Part shown: piece after piece, positions 23,061-35,254 of the stretch
Numbering within the stretch: the stretch's first letter is position 1
Layout of the letters: each line of letters starts with the position of its first letter
Assembly: GCF_002575655.3 (NCBI RefSeq)
Contig: NC_053040.3
Coordinates: forward strand, 362,140,267 to 362,204,266
Direction of reading: 5' to 3'
Length of the DNA stretch: 64,000 nt
Source of the DNA: Aegilops tauschii subsp. strangulata
Lineage: Eukaryota > Streptophyta > Magnoliopsida > Poales > Poaceae
Notes under the pieces: generated by a model
Told to the model about the DNA's origin: nothing
What the model saw: the letters and a program-made list of their open reading frames with translations, nothing else
Database searches by the model: none
Translations under genes and position numbers: made by a program

Positions 23061-24680
23061 AACACTGAGATCCACTGAACCTTCCAGCCTAAATTATAGC
23101 ATACCGACCAAAGAATAAACCAAGACTATACAATAAATAAATTACGGCATATTACATCCACTGGGAATCAAAGTTCGCTACCGGTGATAATAAAGCGCAA
23201 CATGATCGGGATTACATACACTGGGCATCAAAGGTCGCCACCAATGCATATAAACGCGTCGACAAAAGAATATACAAAACTGAGAGCACTTGAGAAGGCA
23301 CTAGGCCTGGCAAGGTCGGGCCCCGCAAGCAGCCGAACAAACTGATGAGACCTCAGTTGTGTCAACGATAGATGCTTCATCCCTAGCTGTATGGCCCCAT
23401 AGTGCGCACGGCAGTCCCCTGACATCTTCATTATATATTTGACTTCAAGTCGGAGCTGAGCTGAAGCAAGCCTTTCTGCTTTAAGTTGAGACTGAAGAAG
23501 TCGAACTGATGAGGCAACGACTGCAAGGAGGTTGTCTCACACCTGCTGGTGAGTAGCTTCAACTCACTGTCTTCATCAAGACAGGACCTTGGGGTCATCT
23601 CGCTATCCTCAAGATGGTTTGGCTCACTATCTTCCCTCAAGTTCTGCCTGGCATAAGAGATAGGACTCTGAAAGAGAAACAAGGAGACACGTAACAGGTT
23701 TCACAATTATATAAGCAAATAAATGGACCTGTTCTGCATAAGGAACATGTTTTTACAACTAACATTTAAAACTGGTAGTTGTTGCAAACATCCAATCAGA
23801 TGTAAACAACAAAGTAAACAGAAGTGGAGGAAATGACGCCTATCCAAATCTATACTAGAACAAAGTTTGAAGGCTTGAGAAGGATGAACTTACATTACAT
23901 GTTAACACGGGCTGGACAAAGCCCTTCTCCATGTTGATGGAAGGATAATTCAATAAATTCCCGAAAGAAAATTCTTTATAAGAATTGCCATTATTCTACA
24001 TTTTGCAAAAAGTAAATATAGATCAAATAATATTGGAAGAAATAGAGGATAATGAAGCTCACGTGCAGACTGATGATACATAATCAAATAGCAATTAATT
24101 GAGTACAGGTAAGAGGAATGCAGACATCAACGTGTGCAGTGGCATTGGCTTTATTCAACATTTTGGTAAGAGTAAATGTAGATATGATAATTTGGAGAAA
24201 GTGGAGGGCAGGGCAGATAAGATGCAGAGTAATGCTAGACAATCAACTATCTCGCGATGCAAGTACAGTAATACCACCATCGTCCGTTATTACTTGTCGC
24301 TCAAATGGATTTATCTAGCATTATTAAGTTCTAAATACATCCAATTGATCAACAATTAATTCGATACAGAGGGAGTACATGACAACATGTACTTACATGA
24401 GCAATCCAAAACTTCATAACCATTGTGTTAATTCTATATTTATCTAAGAGTAAATATAGATCTTATAATTTCAAGCAAAGGGATGATAAAGAAGCGAACA
24501 TTTACAGTGATGCTACATAATCAAACAGCAATGAGTGTAAGTATGCTTACAAAGGGCAAGAGGTACTGACAAGAGCTATGCAGAGCCCAGTATTGTCGTG
24601 AGATCCTATGATCCTTTGAGAAAGGAGATTCATCTGAAATTAGTTTTCATACAAGAGAGAAGGTAAGGCAAATGCAGAAA
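23061..24680 (-). other. Outer CACTA interior, degenerate repeats, no intact gene
   Basis: A short duplication is visible at 23,150-23,250 (CACTGGGAATCAAAGTTCGC versus CACTGGGCATCAAAGGTCGC). Three diverged copies of a block containing AAGAGTAAATATAGATC...ATAAT lie near 23,985-24,085, 24,150-24,245 and 24,420-24,545. Minus-strand frames at 23,431-23,682 (with LREDSEPNHLEDSE) may be exon remnants of a CACTA gene, but I cannot name them. Confidence 0.5.
24272..24377. mobile_element. Stowaway-type (Tc1/Mariner) MITE
   Basis: A 106-bp element bounded by TA at each end. Its imperfect inverted ends pair TACCACCATCGTCCGTTATT with the reverse of AATTCGATACAGAGGGAGTA. The GGGAGTA end and the ACTTGTCGCTCAAATGGAT word are hallmarks of Triticeae Stowaway elements (recalled). 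It lies within one of the diverged repeat copies. Confidence 0.8.
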
Positions 24681-24681
24681 T

Positions 24682-25242
24682 TTAGGAGTCCAAATTTTGA
24701 ATTGATATCATAGACAATACATGACGCTGGGCTCTCAGCAGTTCTAATAGGGGTTTGGCCACTGGAGTAGGGGTAAAGTGTGGTACAGTTGGGCCTGTGT
24801 TTTCAGTGGCTACTGATCTATCTGATTTAATAGGTATCACTACATTTTCCAAATACCTAGTTTGTACTCCTTGAGGATCTGCACTCACCCTCTTCCTTTT
24901 GGACATTTATTACGAAAGAACAACATTTGACTGGAAAAACATAGTATGACGACACATGGAATAGGTACAGAAAATGGATAGGTATGGCCTATACTCATAT
25001 ATGATGCTTAAACTAAGCAGATGGTGTAACAAAGAGAAGTAATGCAAGAGGTCAGATGCAAAATATGTGCGACCAATACAACCTTGCCAAGTTAGACCAA
25101 GCACCTTGATGGGTGAATAAGATAGGCCATCCTCTACCATGCCAAGTTTGTTAGCCAGTGGATTGTTCTGCAATATTCCTCTTGTGCGCCCATTCCCATA
25201 TTCATTTTGATAATGTTCAATCCCTGACATGCATGAAAACAT
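24682..25242 (-). pseudogene. CACTA-associated gene remnant (two exon-like blocks)
   Basis: Block one (25,225 to 25,108, minus) encodes GIEHYQNEYGNGRTRGILQN and continues to YSPIK. It is bounded by AG at the 5' side and by AAG|GTGCTT, a plausible donor. Block two (24,906-24,682) opens MSKRKRVSADPQGVQ and has IPIKSDRSVATENTGP. GRTRG-type sequence is reminiscent of the Transposase_24 / TnpA-like proteins of grass CACTA elements (family recalled). How the two blocks join is unclear. No intact protein can be read. Confidence 0.4.
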
Positions 25243-25677
25243 AAAAACAAGTGAGATTATCTTTGTAATGCGGAAGTGATTCTAATCCAATACTTCCTCC
25301 CTGTAAACCCCTTTGTGCTATCTCTGCAATTCTTCTAAGAGGTGCCATGCATGCTGTAATTTGGTGTGTGCATTAATATAATGTGGCCTACTACTCAAAA
25401 TATGAGAGCTCTAGAAGTGATGATACTTTGCAGATGACAGCTTCAACATATAGTAAAGAAGAACAAGTCGACCTGACCTGACAGATTCAAAATATACTGA
25501 GGGAGAAGAACTCGACCTGACCAGTCCACCGCAAGAGAAGAGGATCATCTTAAAGAAGAGCAGAAGATCAAGCAGATTAAACATATTACAAGTCTTTCTA
25601 TACAATGTCGGTTGGCCACCCATGATGAACCAGAGCGCACAGAGAAATACTATTCCTTCTGGTCTCTCCATATGTGG

Positions 25678-26680
25678 CTCACATGCATTTCGAAACTAAA
25701 GTAGGAACATTTAGCTGACCAATTAAACATCTCTCAGTTTTACTAATATCAACATAATATCAGATTTGAATTTGTACAACTAAGCTTGTTTAGCTCGATG
25801 GGTGGAGCAGTGCTATTACGACACGAACCACGTAGGCTGATCGTGGTCATCATAAAATGGGAAACCGTAAGCATGATGAGTATAGTGTTGACCGTGGCAG
25901 TGGGATGGCAGATCTGAAGCTGCAAACCGCGCAAAGGGTAGTTAGCAACCGATGTTTGCTTTGAAATAACAACTAAGATTTGGTATGGACAAGAAAGTAC
26001 AGTCAACAAGTGACAAAGAAATGCAATTCTGCTGTCTCTCTATATGTCGCGACATGCATTTGGAAACTCAAGTGGGACCTTTAGCTAACCAATTAAATGT
26101 GTCTGTTAACTAATATCAGTATCATATCACAATCATATTTGAACAACTAAGCTTTGGAATTTTGAGTGTTGTGTTGTTTAGCTTGAAGGGTGGAGTAATA
26201 CTAGTATGAAAAAAAGCACCTACGCAGATCATAGTAGAGTAGATAAAAGGGGAAAACCCTAAGCATCAAGAGTAAAATCAGGAAAGTGGAACTAGCTGGA
26301 CCAGTGGGTGGCGCACATGCTTTTCGAAACGAATATAGGAACATTAGGTGACCAATTAAACATTCTCTGTTTTAGTGATATGAGCATCATATCAGATTCG
26401 TATTTCAACACGTAAGCTTTGGAATTATGAGTGGCGTGTTGTTTCGCTTGATGGGTTGAGGTCTTGAGGAGCAGTGCTAGCACGACACGAAGCAGTGAAG
26501 AACCTACGATTATGGTAGTGAATATAAAGGGGGGAAACCATAAGCTTTACGAGTATAGTGACCGTGCCATGGCGGATCTGAAGGTGCAAACCGGACAAAG
26601 CTACTTCGCAACCAATGTTTGCTTTCAACTAGCTACTACAATTTGGTACGGACAAGAAAAGTACAGTAAACAATTTACGA
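25678..26680. repeat. Three diverged tandem repeats of about 330 bp
   Basis: Each unit carries the same ordered words: CATGCATTT(C/G)GAAACT, GACCAATTAAA, CATATCA, CTAAGCTT, then TTGTTTAGCT, a GGGTGGAG.AG box, GGGAAACC.TAAGC, and TGCAAACC..GCAAAG. Units start near 25,678, 26,047 and 26,310; the third keeps the block ending ACCAATGTTTGCTTTC. The second unit lacks the last part. No protein is encoded. Confidence 0.75.
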
Positions 26681-26729
26681 TCTATTTTCCGGGTGAGATC
26701 AATAACTTAAGCACATATGGAAGAGTACC

Positions 26730-27560
26730 ACGTCTCTTGCGACACCGTGTAGGCCCCTGCTGATACGTTGAGGGTGTTGCGGGTGCGATGGCTGTCATCG
26801 GTGGGGAAGAAGACTATAGACGGTAGACGGCCGGGTCGGGGGATAAATCCTGTTGCCGTGGACGAGGCGGTCATAGGAGCGGAAACAACAAGGTGGACGA
26901 CGACGCCGATGAAGCGAGACGATACGATGAAAGGATCCTGGTCCGGCGCAGTGGATGAGAGATGTCCATCTCTTGCAATGGACGACGGGGTAGGGGTAGC
27001 GGCTCCGGCAAGGTGGAGGATGGGGTGGCAGACGGAGAAGGCTGGCCGTAGTGGGGAGGTTGTCATGGCGCCGACGGTGTATGAATGGGGAAATGGAGGG
27101 GGAGGGGGGGATCTCAAACTTTTGGACGCTCTTGTCTGAAATGTGGGAAAGTTACGAACTTATCCCCCATTTAAAATTCCGGACATCATGTCGGTTGGGG
27201 ATAGGACGGTAATCTCGCATCTCCCAAATATTTGCCGGTAACGATTTTGGGCGAGGAGATGGTGTTTAGCCGCCCACGATGTATGAACGGGGCTGATAGG
27301 TAGGGCGGTTGTGTCACGTCTGAGGGAAGTTACACATCTGCCCCTATTTAAAATATTAGCCTACATCGATTTCGGACGAGGAGAGTTTGTTTTGCCACCC
27401 ACCGTGGATGAATGGGGAAATGGAGGGAGAGACACATGTCTTTCGGACGAGCTTGAATCAAATGTGTTTTGCCACCCACGTTTGGCGCCCACCATGTCTG
27501 AATGGGCTCAGAGGCCGTCGTGTCACGTCTGATTGAAGTTACTAGTCTACCTCTACGACA
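26730..27560. repeat. GC-rich segment and diverged ATGAATGGGG repeats
   Basis: Words such as CGCCCAC.(G)TGTATGAATGGG followed by GTGTCACGTCTGA..GAAGTTAC recur at about 27,070, 27,265, 27,395 and 27,485. The GC-rich part (26,760-27,060) has open frames on both strands but no recognisable domain. I regard it as non-coding CACTA interior. Confidence 0.55.
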
Positions 27561-28599
27561 GCAGTGTAAATCCGGTCGATAAGGATGTCAAGTGTCAGGG
27601 GTAGACAGTAATTTCCATCTCGCAAACACTTGCTTTGGGCAGCCCACAAATGATAGTGGGTGTTTAGCCGCTTCGTTAAAAACTTGGGAGAATTAGCATT
27701 CACGTTTGCCCTGGGCCCTGGCAACTAAATCCAAATCCAATTTTTATTCGATTATGAATATCCACAGATAATTCTACGTTTTGTTATTTATTTCTTCAAA
27801 ACCACAACAAAGATTTATTCCGCTTTTATATATGATTATGATTTAGAAATGCCGTGATCTTCGAATTCAGTAGGTTGGATACACTTTGAGTCAAATTATT
27901 TCATCCAATAGAATATGCTCACACGAAAAATAGTTCACCTTATGTCAATCATACCAGTACTGAGGATTACCTCGCCTAAAAAATTCAGATCATTACAACT
28001 CATGGACAACATAGGGGGTCTTACAACATAATCCATTCAGAGACATGACACAACATGCAAGTACAATAATCTAATGACAATTTCAACTGGTATCTAAAGA
28101 AGAACTAGGATTACCCTGGGCTTCACATAGCAGAAGCAGCAGGACCTCCTCCGTCTTCAAATGCAACCTTCTTACTTCCTCCAATTCTTGGGTTGCTTGC
28201 ACAATGCATGCAGCTAATTGCATAATTTCCAGCTCAAGATCGAGATTACCTCATTCATGGCAGCCACACCATCTCTTTCTGCCTCTAGTAGAGCCTCAAG
28301 AACTATAATATTTGTGCTCAGACTGCTCTCCGGTGGTGTTGCCTCTGAACTGCTACCATATGGTAACATGGATGGCGCACTGCTTCCACAAATAGATTCT
28401 GGGGTTGTACATTGTGTCCTAGTGTGAACGGCATCCTGAAAGGTTTCTGCTGGACATAAGTAAGAGATAGTTATCGCATGATCCAGGCAGTAAGCTTACA
28501 TGGTAAACGACATACGAATTATTGCCGAGCATGGCAAGCTATATTTAAATGGTTCGAAGCAGCATCAGCCGAAAGGAAATTAAAATGGTAAGATGAAAC

Positions 28600-28758
28600 T
28601 AGGGATGTAAGTGGCAAATAAACGACATCCGCCAGTCCCATCTAGTTAGTTTATGCTAGCTCCCTAGTTCATTTTCCTCAAAAGCAAAAACTCTTTTGAA
28701 CTATCATACCACTAGTGGACTTCAATCGGGATTAAACGGGACCCAGTTGACATCCCTA
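28600..28758. mobile_element. hAT-type MITE, 159 bp
   Basis: The ends TAGGGATGTAAGTGG and the reverse of TTGACATCCCTA form a short inverted repeat. The flanking 8-mers GATGAAAC and GTTGAAAG agree at six of eight positions, as expected of an aged 8-bp hAT duplication. No coding sequence. Confidence 0.65.
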
Positions 28759-28836
28759 GTTGAAAGGGTGTGTGCCACCGCTATATTTAAGTTGCCAAGG
28801 CATCTAAGCAGTTGAAATAATCTGAGAAAGCACATA

Positions 28837-30944
28837 GAGCATCTCCAGCCATTGGCCCCCCCAGGAGGCATAAAAATCGCCCCCTGGGGGCGAGCCGGCG
28901 ATACAATCGGCGCTGGGGGCGGTTGGGCATCCAGCCGTCGCCCCGAGGCGCCGATATTGGCCCAGTTTTGCCCACTTTCAGCGAATAAAGGCCCCATATG
29001 GGCGAGAATCAGCCCATATTCGGCGTGGTTCGTCGTGGCTCGGCGCTGAATTCTTAACATAAATATTTTTTTATCACAGAGTTCATCACAGAAAATCAAA
29101 AAGTTCAACAAAATAGTGCAACAACAAATAGTTCAATATAAATTATATAGTTCAACAAAAAAACTCATATTTCATCACACGTCACGCCCGGCCTCGCCCT
29201 TGAGCCTCCATAGGTGCTCCACCAGATCTTGCTGCAGTTGATGATGCACCTGTGGGTCTCGGATGTCCTGACACATACTGAGGTAGGCAGTCCAGGTTGC
29301 CGGTAGCTGGTGATCAACTTAGGCTAGACGACCCTGCCTGTAGTATGGTTCAGTGTCAAACACCGGCTCTTCCTGCTCGCTCTCGATGATCATGTTGCGC
29401 AACATGACACAGAAAGTCATGATCTCCCACATTTGATCTTTCGACCAGGTCTGAGCAGGGTACCGGACAACAGCAAATCGAGATTAGAGCACACAAAATG
29501 CCCGCTCGACATCCTTACTGCAAGCCTCCTGCACCTTGGCAAAGTGGGACTTCTTGCCTCCTGGCACAACGTTTGATAGTCTTCACAAATGTAGACCATC
29601 TCTGATAGATGCCATCAGCTAGGTAGTACCCCTTGTTGTAGTGCCGCCCATTGACCTCGAAGGTCACCGGAGGAGAATGACCTTCAACAAGCTTGGCAAA
29701 GACAAGGAGTACTGTAGCACGTTGATATCATTGTGAGTTCCTGGCATACCAAAGAAGGAGTGCCAAATCCAGAGGTCCTGCGTGGCCACCGCCTCAAGTA
29801 CCACACTGCAACCGCCTTTGGCGCCTTTGTACATTCCCTGCCAAGCAAATGGGCAGTTCTTCCATTTCCAATGCATGAAGTCAATGCTTCCAAGCATCCC
29901 AGGAAATCCTCTTGTTGCATCCTGTGCTAGGATCCGAGCAGTGTCTTCTGCATTGGGTGTTCTCAAGTATTGCGGTCCAAAAACTGCCACCACTACCCGA
30001 CAGACCTTGTAGAAACACTCAATGGTGGTGGACTCGGCCATGCGCCCATAGTCGTCGAGTGAATCACCGGGAGCTCCGTATGCAAGCATCCTCATCGCTG
30101 TCGTGCACTTCTGGATCGAGGTGAATCCAAGTTTGCCGGTGCAATCCATCTTGCACTTGAAGTAGCTATCGAACTCCTGGATGGAATTCACAATCTCGAG
30201 GAAGAGCTTTTGACTCATCCGATAACGGCGCCGAAATGTTTTGTCGCTGTGAAGTGGAGCATCGGCGAAGTAGTCGGAGTAGAGCATGCAGTAGCCTTTG
30301 AGACGATGCCAGTTCTTTTCTTTCACCCGCCCCGGCGCCGAGCCACCTCGCCGCGGCTTTTCATTGCTCGCCAGCAGCTGGGTGAGGGCGGCGAGCACCA
30401 TGAGATGCTCTTCTTCCTGGACATCGGCCTCGGCTTCCTCCTCCAGCAGCGCGGCGAGCGCTTCCTCGTCGTCCGAGTCCATCGCCGAGGCTGGCAAATC
30501 GCCGAACACCTTGCGCCCAGTGGGCGTGTACCCGCCGCTAAAGTGCCCCTCCGCGGCCGGAAACAGCGGCAAAAATGCCCAGCTGCTAGTGGAGGGGCTG
30601 CCTCGGCGAACCTCAGCTCTTTTTTCGGCGGGGATTGGCTATCTAGCGGTGAAGGGCGGCGTCGGGATACAGTAGTGGCGGCCGAGGGCGCGGGGGTGGG
30701 AGGCGAGTCGGGGAAGAAAAACTTGACTTTTCCACCTGACGGTGTGGGCTAGCCGCGCTTTTCCCTTGCGCCAGAGCCCCTGATCGCCCCCAGTGCGCCG
30801 GGTTTGGCCTGCAATCGCCGGGCCCAAAAACGGGCCGAACCGGCGATTTTCGGTGTCCTGTGGGCGCGAGTGGGGCGTTTTTTTGGCGCTGGCGCCGAAA
30901 AAGTGGCCTAGGGGGGCCTGTTGGGGGCACGGCTGAAGATGCTC
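28837..30944 (-). mobile_element. PIF/Harbinger DNA transposon, 2.1 kb
   Basis: The inverted ends are GAGCATCTCCAGCC on the left and GGCTGAAGATGCTC on the right. The adjacent triplets ATA and TTA are a degenerate form of the 3-bp duplication typical of this superfamily. GC-rich ends flank one transposase gene on the minus strand. I find no separate Myb-like second ORF, which autonomous family members usually need. Confidence 0.85.
29185..30572 (-). pseudogene. HARBI1-like DDE transposase (nuclease)
   Basis: The frame from 30,572 contains an acidic N-terminal segment ([20 protein letters not shown]), then [20 protein letters not shown]. The DDE_Tnp_4 core follows: [20 protein letters not shown] holds the first Asp and GTHNDINVL the second. 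A frameshift near 29,700 ends the main frame. In the next frame [20 protein letters not shown] carries the third acidic residue. The tail with [20 protein letters not shown] runs toward 29,185 after another shift. The enzyme would cut element ends; this copy cannot make a full protein. Confidence 0.88.
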
Positions 30945-31299
30945 TTAACAGTGTGGCCTCATATAAACTATGAAGACAGTCTTGTGATGAAGTTCAGAGG
31001 AAAAGTTAAGGACTCAAATGAACTGGGCATGCATTTCTTTACGATAGTACACTAGGCACTACTGACATATTGGCCTACTCAGGTATAGCGTAACAAGTAA
31101 CAAACAAGCATTTGAATCAAGCAATATAGCAAAGCAGACAACTGAACTATTTGTAATTCTGTAGGCTTACAGGTTGAGGGCACAAGCCAAGAAAGCAGTC
31201 CACATGCATTACATTTCACATGTACTAAAACACACTGGCTTACCATATGTTGCTGTGCAGCCTCGCTGCTGTTGCAATGTTCTTGAAGATATCGTCAGC

Positions 31300-33359
31300 A
31301 TCCTATGGTTGCAAATTTAGTTGTTGTAGTTTATTCTGCACCCTCTATTTAGGTAAAATTAATTTTAATCGCATGCACTGGTTCGAATTGATCATCAATG
31401 GTTCATCTAAACTAATGACAATATATCTGATTCCCTCTATTTTTATGCTTGTTCGAGGTGCCAGCCCCAAAAGAACAAATATTTTGCTTGATGGGGTTGG
31501 CAGCTCCATAATTAATAGAAGCATCAAATTAGTCATGCAACTTGGGAAGATCAAGAACAGACAAAAAAGTAATGAACAGAGGCTCGGAGCAGTGATGTAA
31601 TAGCTAGCATCAGAAAATGTAGGGTAAAACGAACAAAAAGCAGCGGAACCACATGCTAGTTTGCTGATGTGTAATTAAGCATAGAGAAAATGAAGCAGTC
31701 TGATGGAACCAACAGGTGGCATCAGAACAACACCATTATCATAAATATAGCATGCAAGAAGTAAAATAGTAGGCAGTGATATCTAGGAAGTATAGTAATA
31801 CTTAGGACAAAATTAAAGCATATTACCAATATGTGCACTGGTATGTAATTTAGCACATGTAACATGTTCACTGCCAGAAGTATGGCCTTACAGGTGCAAG
31901 CAGAATAACGCGTCTCATGAAAAATTGAATGATGTCCTGAAGAAATTCAAAGGTGCGGTGCTTATGCTAAGAAAGTGAACGTAGGCGCCGGCCGTTGGAT
32001 AATAGTACCTGATTCTCGGCGGCGTATTGGTATTGTTGTCATACTTGATAGCTAAGGATTGTCGATGGTGCTCATGTTGCGGTTGAGTATGGGCCGGCTG
32101 TAGCCGTCGCTCAAGCGGCTCCGGTTGCGGCGCCTGTCGACATGCAAGAAAGCTCATCTATGGTAAGTGAACAATTGCACGATCAAGAAGAGAAAAACCT
32201 AAGGAGTACAAATCGAAATAACCTGATGAGGCTACAGCGTCAGTAAAGCAGGGCCGGTGGAATTCAATATGGCGTCCGTGGAGCGGGTCCGGTGCAGTGG
32301 ACGAAGGCTTCGGCAGGCGCGGTGTACAGTGCTTCCGGTGAGGTGGATCTGTTGCGGCGGACGAGGGCAAGTATGAAGGGCCAGCGATCGGGCGGACGAG
32401 GGAGTCAGTGAAGGGCCTACACTGTGGTGGACGAGGGCGCCGGTTAAGCAGATCCGGTGCGGTGGACCATGATGGCAGTCAAGGAGATCTGGAGCGGTGG
32501 ACAAGCCAGTCGCCGAAGCGGCTCTAGTGAAGTGGTGAGTTGGCAGTTGGGGGTTCCAAGGTGCGGAAGGTAGATCCGGCGAGGTGCGAGGTCCACCGCT
32601 GCGGCGGAGGACCAGATTTGGCGGCTTGCCGTGGTTGGGGTCAGGGAGGGGAAGGGGAGGGGCTCTGGGGAAGAATGTTGGGGGCAAAGAGGGGAAACCA
32701 ATGGAGTTACCAAAGCAGCCCTTTTCCGTTCATGTGGCAGGGGTAAAACAGGAATATCGCTGACTATGATATATTTCGACGTGAGCGGGAAGTTTGAAAG
32801 CTTTTGGCGCCTGAAATTATAAGTGTTCTGCTCTTGTACGGCCGACTATGATATCTTGGCCGATAATTTATTTGTTTTGCACGCAAAAAAAAGTGCAAGT
32901 TTTGAAAATCAATGTCTCCAACTCGAAACTTAGATTGTCCATTCAATTCAAATATGGATCATTGAGCTAGTACAAGCAAATACCATCATACGGTCCAATT
33001 CAAATGAAATTCCAAATGTGTTTATCCTAAATATGATGAAAAAAATCAAAAATGTGTATGTGTATGAATAAAGTGGATGATTATAAAGTTTGAACATGCC
33101 CGTATGTGTATATCTCTAGGTTTCATATATGAATTTGAAATCATGAAATCCCGGCTTAAAAAATGTACCTCCATTTAAATGATTACAAAAGCTAATGATG
33201 GAGACGAATCCCAAAATTCCAATCTTAGGTTTGTAATTCTGGTACATCAAGGTATATCACCCATGTTCAAAAGTATCGTTATCTCCTAGTCCAAACTGTG
33301 AAACAAATTGATCAACCATGAGTGCACACACTATTGACCATATATATCTCAATTACGCT
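31300..33359. other. Outer CACTA interior, no convincing gene
   Basis: The stretch 31,980-32,760 is GC-rich, with degenerate GGTGCGGTGGACGAGGGC-like repeats that leave long Pro/Ser/Thr-rich frames on the minus strand. These are probably artefacts of composition. A minus-strand block ending SLAIKYDNNTNTPPR near 32,010 sits before a GT and could be an upstream exon of the TnpA-like gene. The rest is AT-rich with nothing recognisable. Confidence 0.45.
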
Positions 33360-33394
33360 AAAGTCCCTCAAATATAGACACCTCACTCTTTATC

Positions 33395-34530
33395 TGAAGC
33401 CAACCACCCCCCCCCACCCCCACACAAGTCGTTCTCTCCCCCAGACACGAACACACGAGCACATTAACACCCCCCCTCTCTTCTAAAGTCCGGACCCCAA
33501 TATAGGTTTCTATCACTTTGTCTCTCGAGCATGCACACATCTCTTCCCCCACTCTCTAGGTCTCCCGGCATCTCTCTTTCCCAAGCACACGCACTATGTA
33601 GAGTGTATCTTTCCCATACACACAAAACGTCGCCCCCAAACGTCTATCTCCCTAGTTATGTGGTTCTCGCACACTCACCTCACACACCACCCCCAATGCA
33701 AACAAGCACACTTTGTCTCCTTGTGCACCACTCTCCTCTTTCTATCTCTCCCACATGCGGACCCACCCCAGCTCCTTCCCTGTATACATATATGCCGTGA
33801 CTCTTTCCATAGCTCCATAATGTATCATCGTTCTCAATCTCGCACATTTTTCTCTACACCGTTTATTCTAGATCTCTCATGAAGTCCCTATCACACACAC
33901 AATGACTCGCTTCCCTTGCGTCTCCGTACATAGGCCAATTTTGAACAACATCAACATTGGCTCCCTATCGATACACCATTTATGGACACAAACGACCCCT
34001 CCCCCTCTCTTCCTCTCTCTCTCTCCGTCGCTCTCTCTCTCTCTCTCGCTCTCTCGCTCGCTCTCACACCCCTCTCCCACACACACTCGATGTCTCTTCC
34101 AAATAGTCTGCTCCCCGCCCACCCATGCTATCCTGCTACTACACATGCCTTTGTCTCTCTCTGACACACATGTCACACCAATCCCCCTTCCCTTATACTA
34201 GGTTTACATCATTAATTAGTGGTCTCTCTACTCCACATACACACACTCCCTCTCACACACAAACGCGCACACAAACACACACAGACACGCACAAACACCC
34301 ATTTATCTGGATCCTCATCTCTCCCCATGTCAGCATGTGTATCTCACATACTCACTCTCTGATTATGTCTATGTGTCTCCACGTTACACAACACAAAGCC
34401 CCATTTACATGTCTCTCTCTATCCTCCACACACATAGACACAAAGAATCTCTTATCATTGCCTCAGTCTCTAGACATATCACACATGCACACTGTCTCTC
34501 TCTCTCGCAAACACACCCAACAAGGGTTTC
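33395..34530 (+). repeat. 1.1 kb pyrimidine/CA-rich low-complexity tract
   Basis: The plus strand is dominated by CT, CACA and CCC runs (for example TCTCTCTCTCGCTCTC at 34,036 and CACACACAAA at 34,252-34,270). All frames on both strands give simple Ser/His/Leu/Thr or Arg/Glu-rich peptides, so these open frames are not genes. Confidence 0.85.
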
Positions 34531-34829
34531 CCTGTGAATAACTTACCGTCTATTCATCAACAGTCGTGGCAGTACGGCGAACAAGAGATGTGAAAAAGAA
34601 TAAATCTAAACGTGCGTGGACCACCTAGTATGACTACTAGGACTAGAGCAAGCCCAAAACGCGCCGCCGTCACCCCCTCCTTATCGGCGACGGGAAAACC
34701 TTTGTTTTACACAGTCGAGAAGTCATTGTGCTAAGGCCCCACATGCTGAGGCGTTGAATAGAATGTAGATCCTAGTTTACGGAAACAATTATCGATAATA
34801 CGTTTGTATCTCCATACTTATATTTCTTC

Positions 34830-35251
34830 TCTTATAAAAAACCGAGTTGGTGATGATGGTACGCATGCCATCTTACAATATAGACCGCCAGATCTATATC
34901 TGACGGATGGAAATTAAACTAAAAGATACCCGCACCTCTCTCCACACTTGCAGACAAGGCCTTCCCTCGTTCATCCTTATCTCCAACAACCTCATTGTTG
35001 AGCAATTAAAAAAGGAAGCCTTTGGAACAAACTGGCCTGGTGGCCACTGCCGGCGTCATCCATCCCCATGCCTCTACTCAGTCCAACCACCAATCACCAC
35101 CACGCCCCACTCCTCTTCACCTTATCTCCTATTTCTCGAGATATCATTAGTTTTTACACACGGGATTACTCCTGCATGGGTCAATCACAACAAGTGTTTT
35201 ATAAAAAAAATTCATCTTGATGTTCCGTGCAATGCACGGACATCTTGCTGG
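34830..35251 (+). mobile_element. Helitron-like non-autonomous element, copy 1
   Basis: It starts TCTTATAAAAAACCGAGTTG and ends with a perfect hairpin (TCCGTGC-AAT-GCACGGA, 35,224-35,240), followed seven bases later by CTGG and a T. The TC start and hairpin-CTRR end are Helitron hallmarks. No Rep/helicase coding. Confidence 0.65.
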
Positions 35252-35254
35252 TAC

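Larger units (their letters stand above)
28090..31300 (-). pseudogene. Transposase_24-like (TnpA-type) C-terminal exons of outer CACTA
   Basis: The minus-strand block around 31,247-31,300 reads ADDIFKNIATAARLHSNIW. The next exon begins near 28,456 after an AG (ETFQDAVHTRTQCTTPESIC). It continues through SLSTNIIVLEALLEAERDG, then shifts frame to LDLELEIMQLAACIVQATQE and a coiled-coil-like tail ending about 28,090. TnpA-type proteins bind subterminal repeats and assist transposition. The 2.8 kb gap between the blocks would be an intron holding an hAT MITE and the Harbinger element. The frameshift near 28,240 makes it a pseudogene. Upstream exons are not certain. Confidence 0.5.

Noticed and set aside
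30210..30752. 180-residue plus-strand frame
   Set aside because: It is the antisense of the Harbinger transposase N-terminus and GC-rich terminal region.
32232..32687. Pro/Ser-rich minus-strand frame of 151 residues
   Set aside because: Arises from degenerate GCGGTGGACGAGGGC-type repeats; no recognised domain and alternative frames are equally open.
33531..34541. Several overlapping Ser/Leu/His/Thr-rich frames
   Set aside because: Low-complexity CT/CA tract opens every frame.
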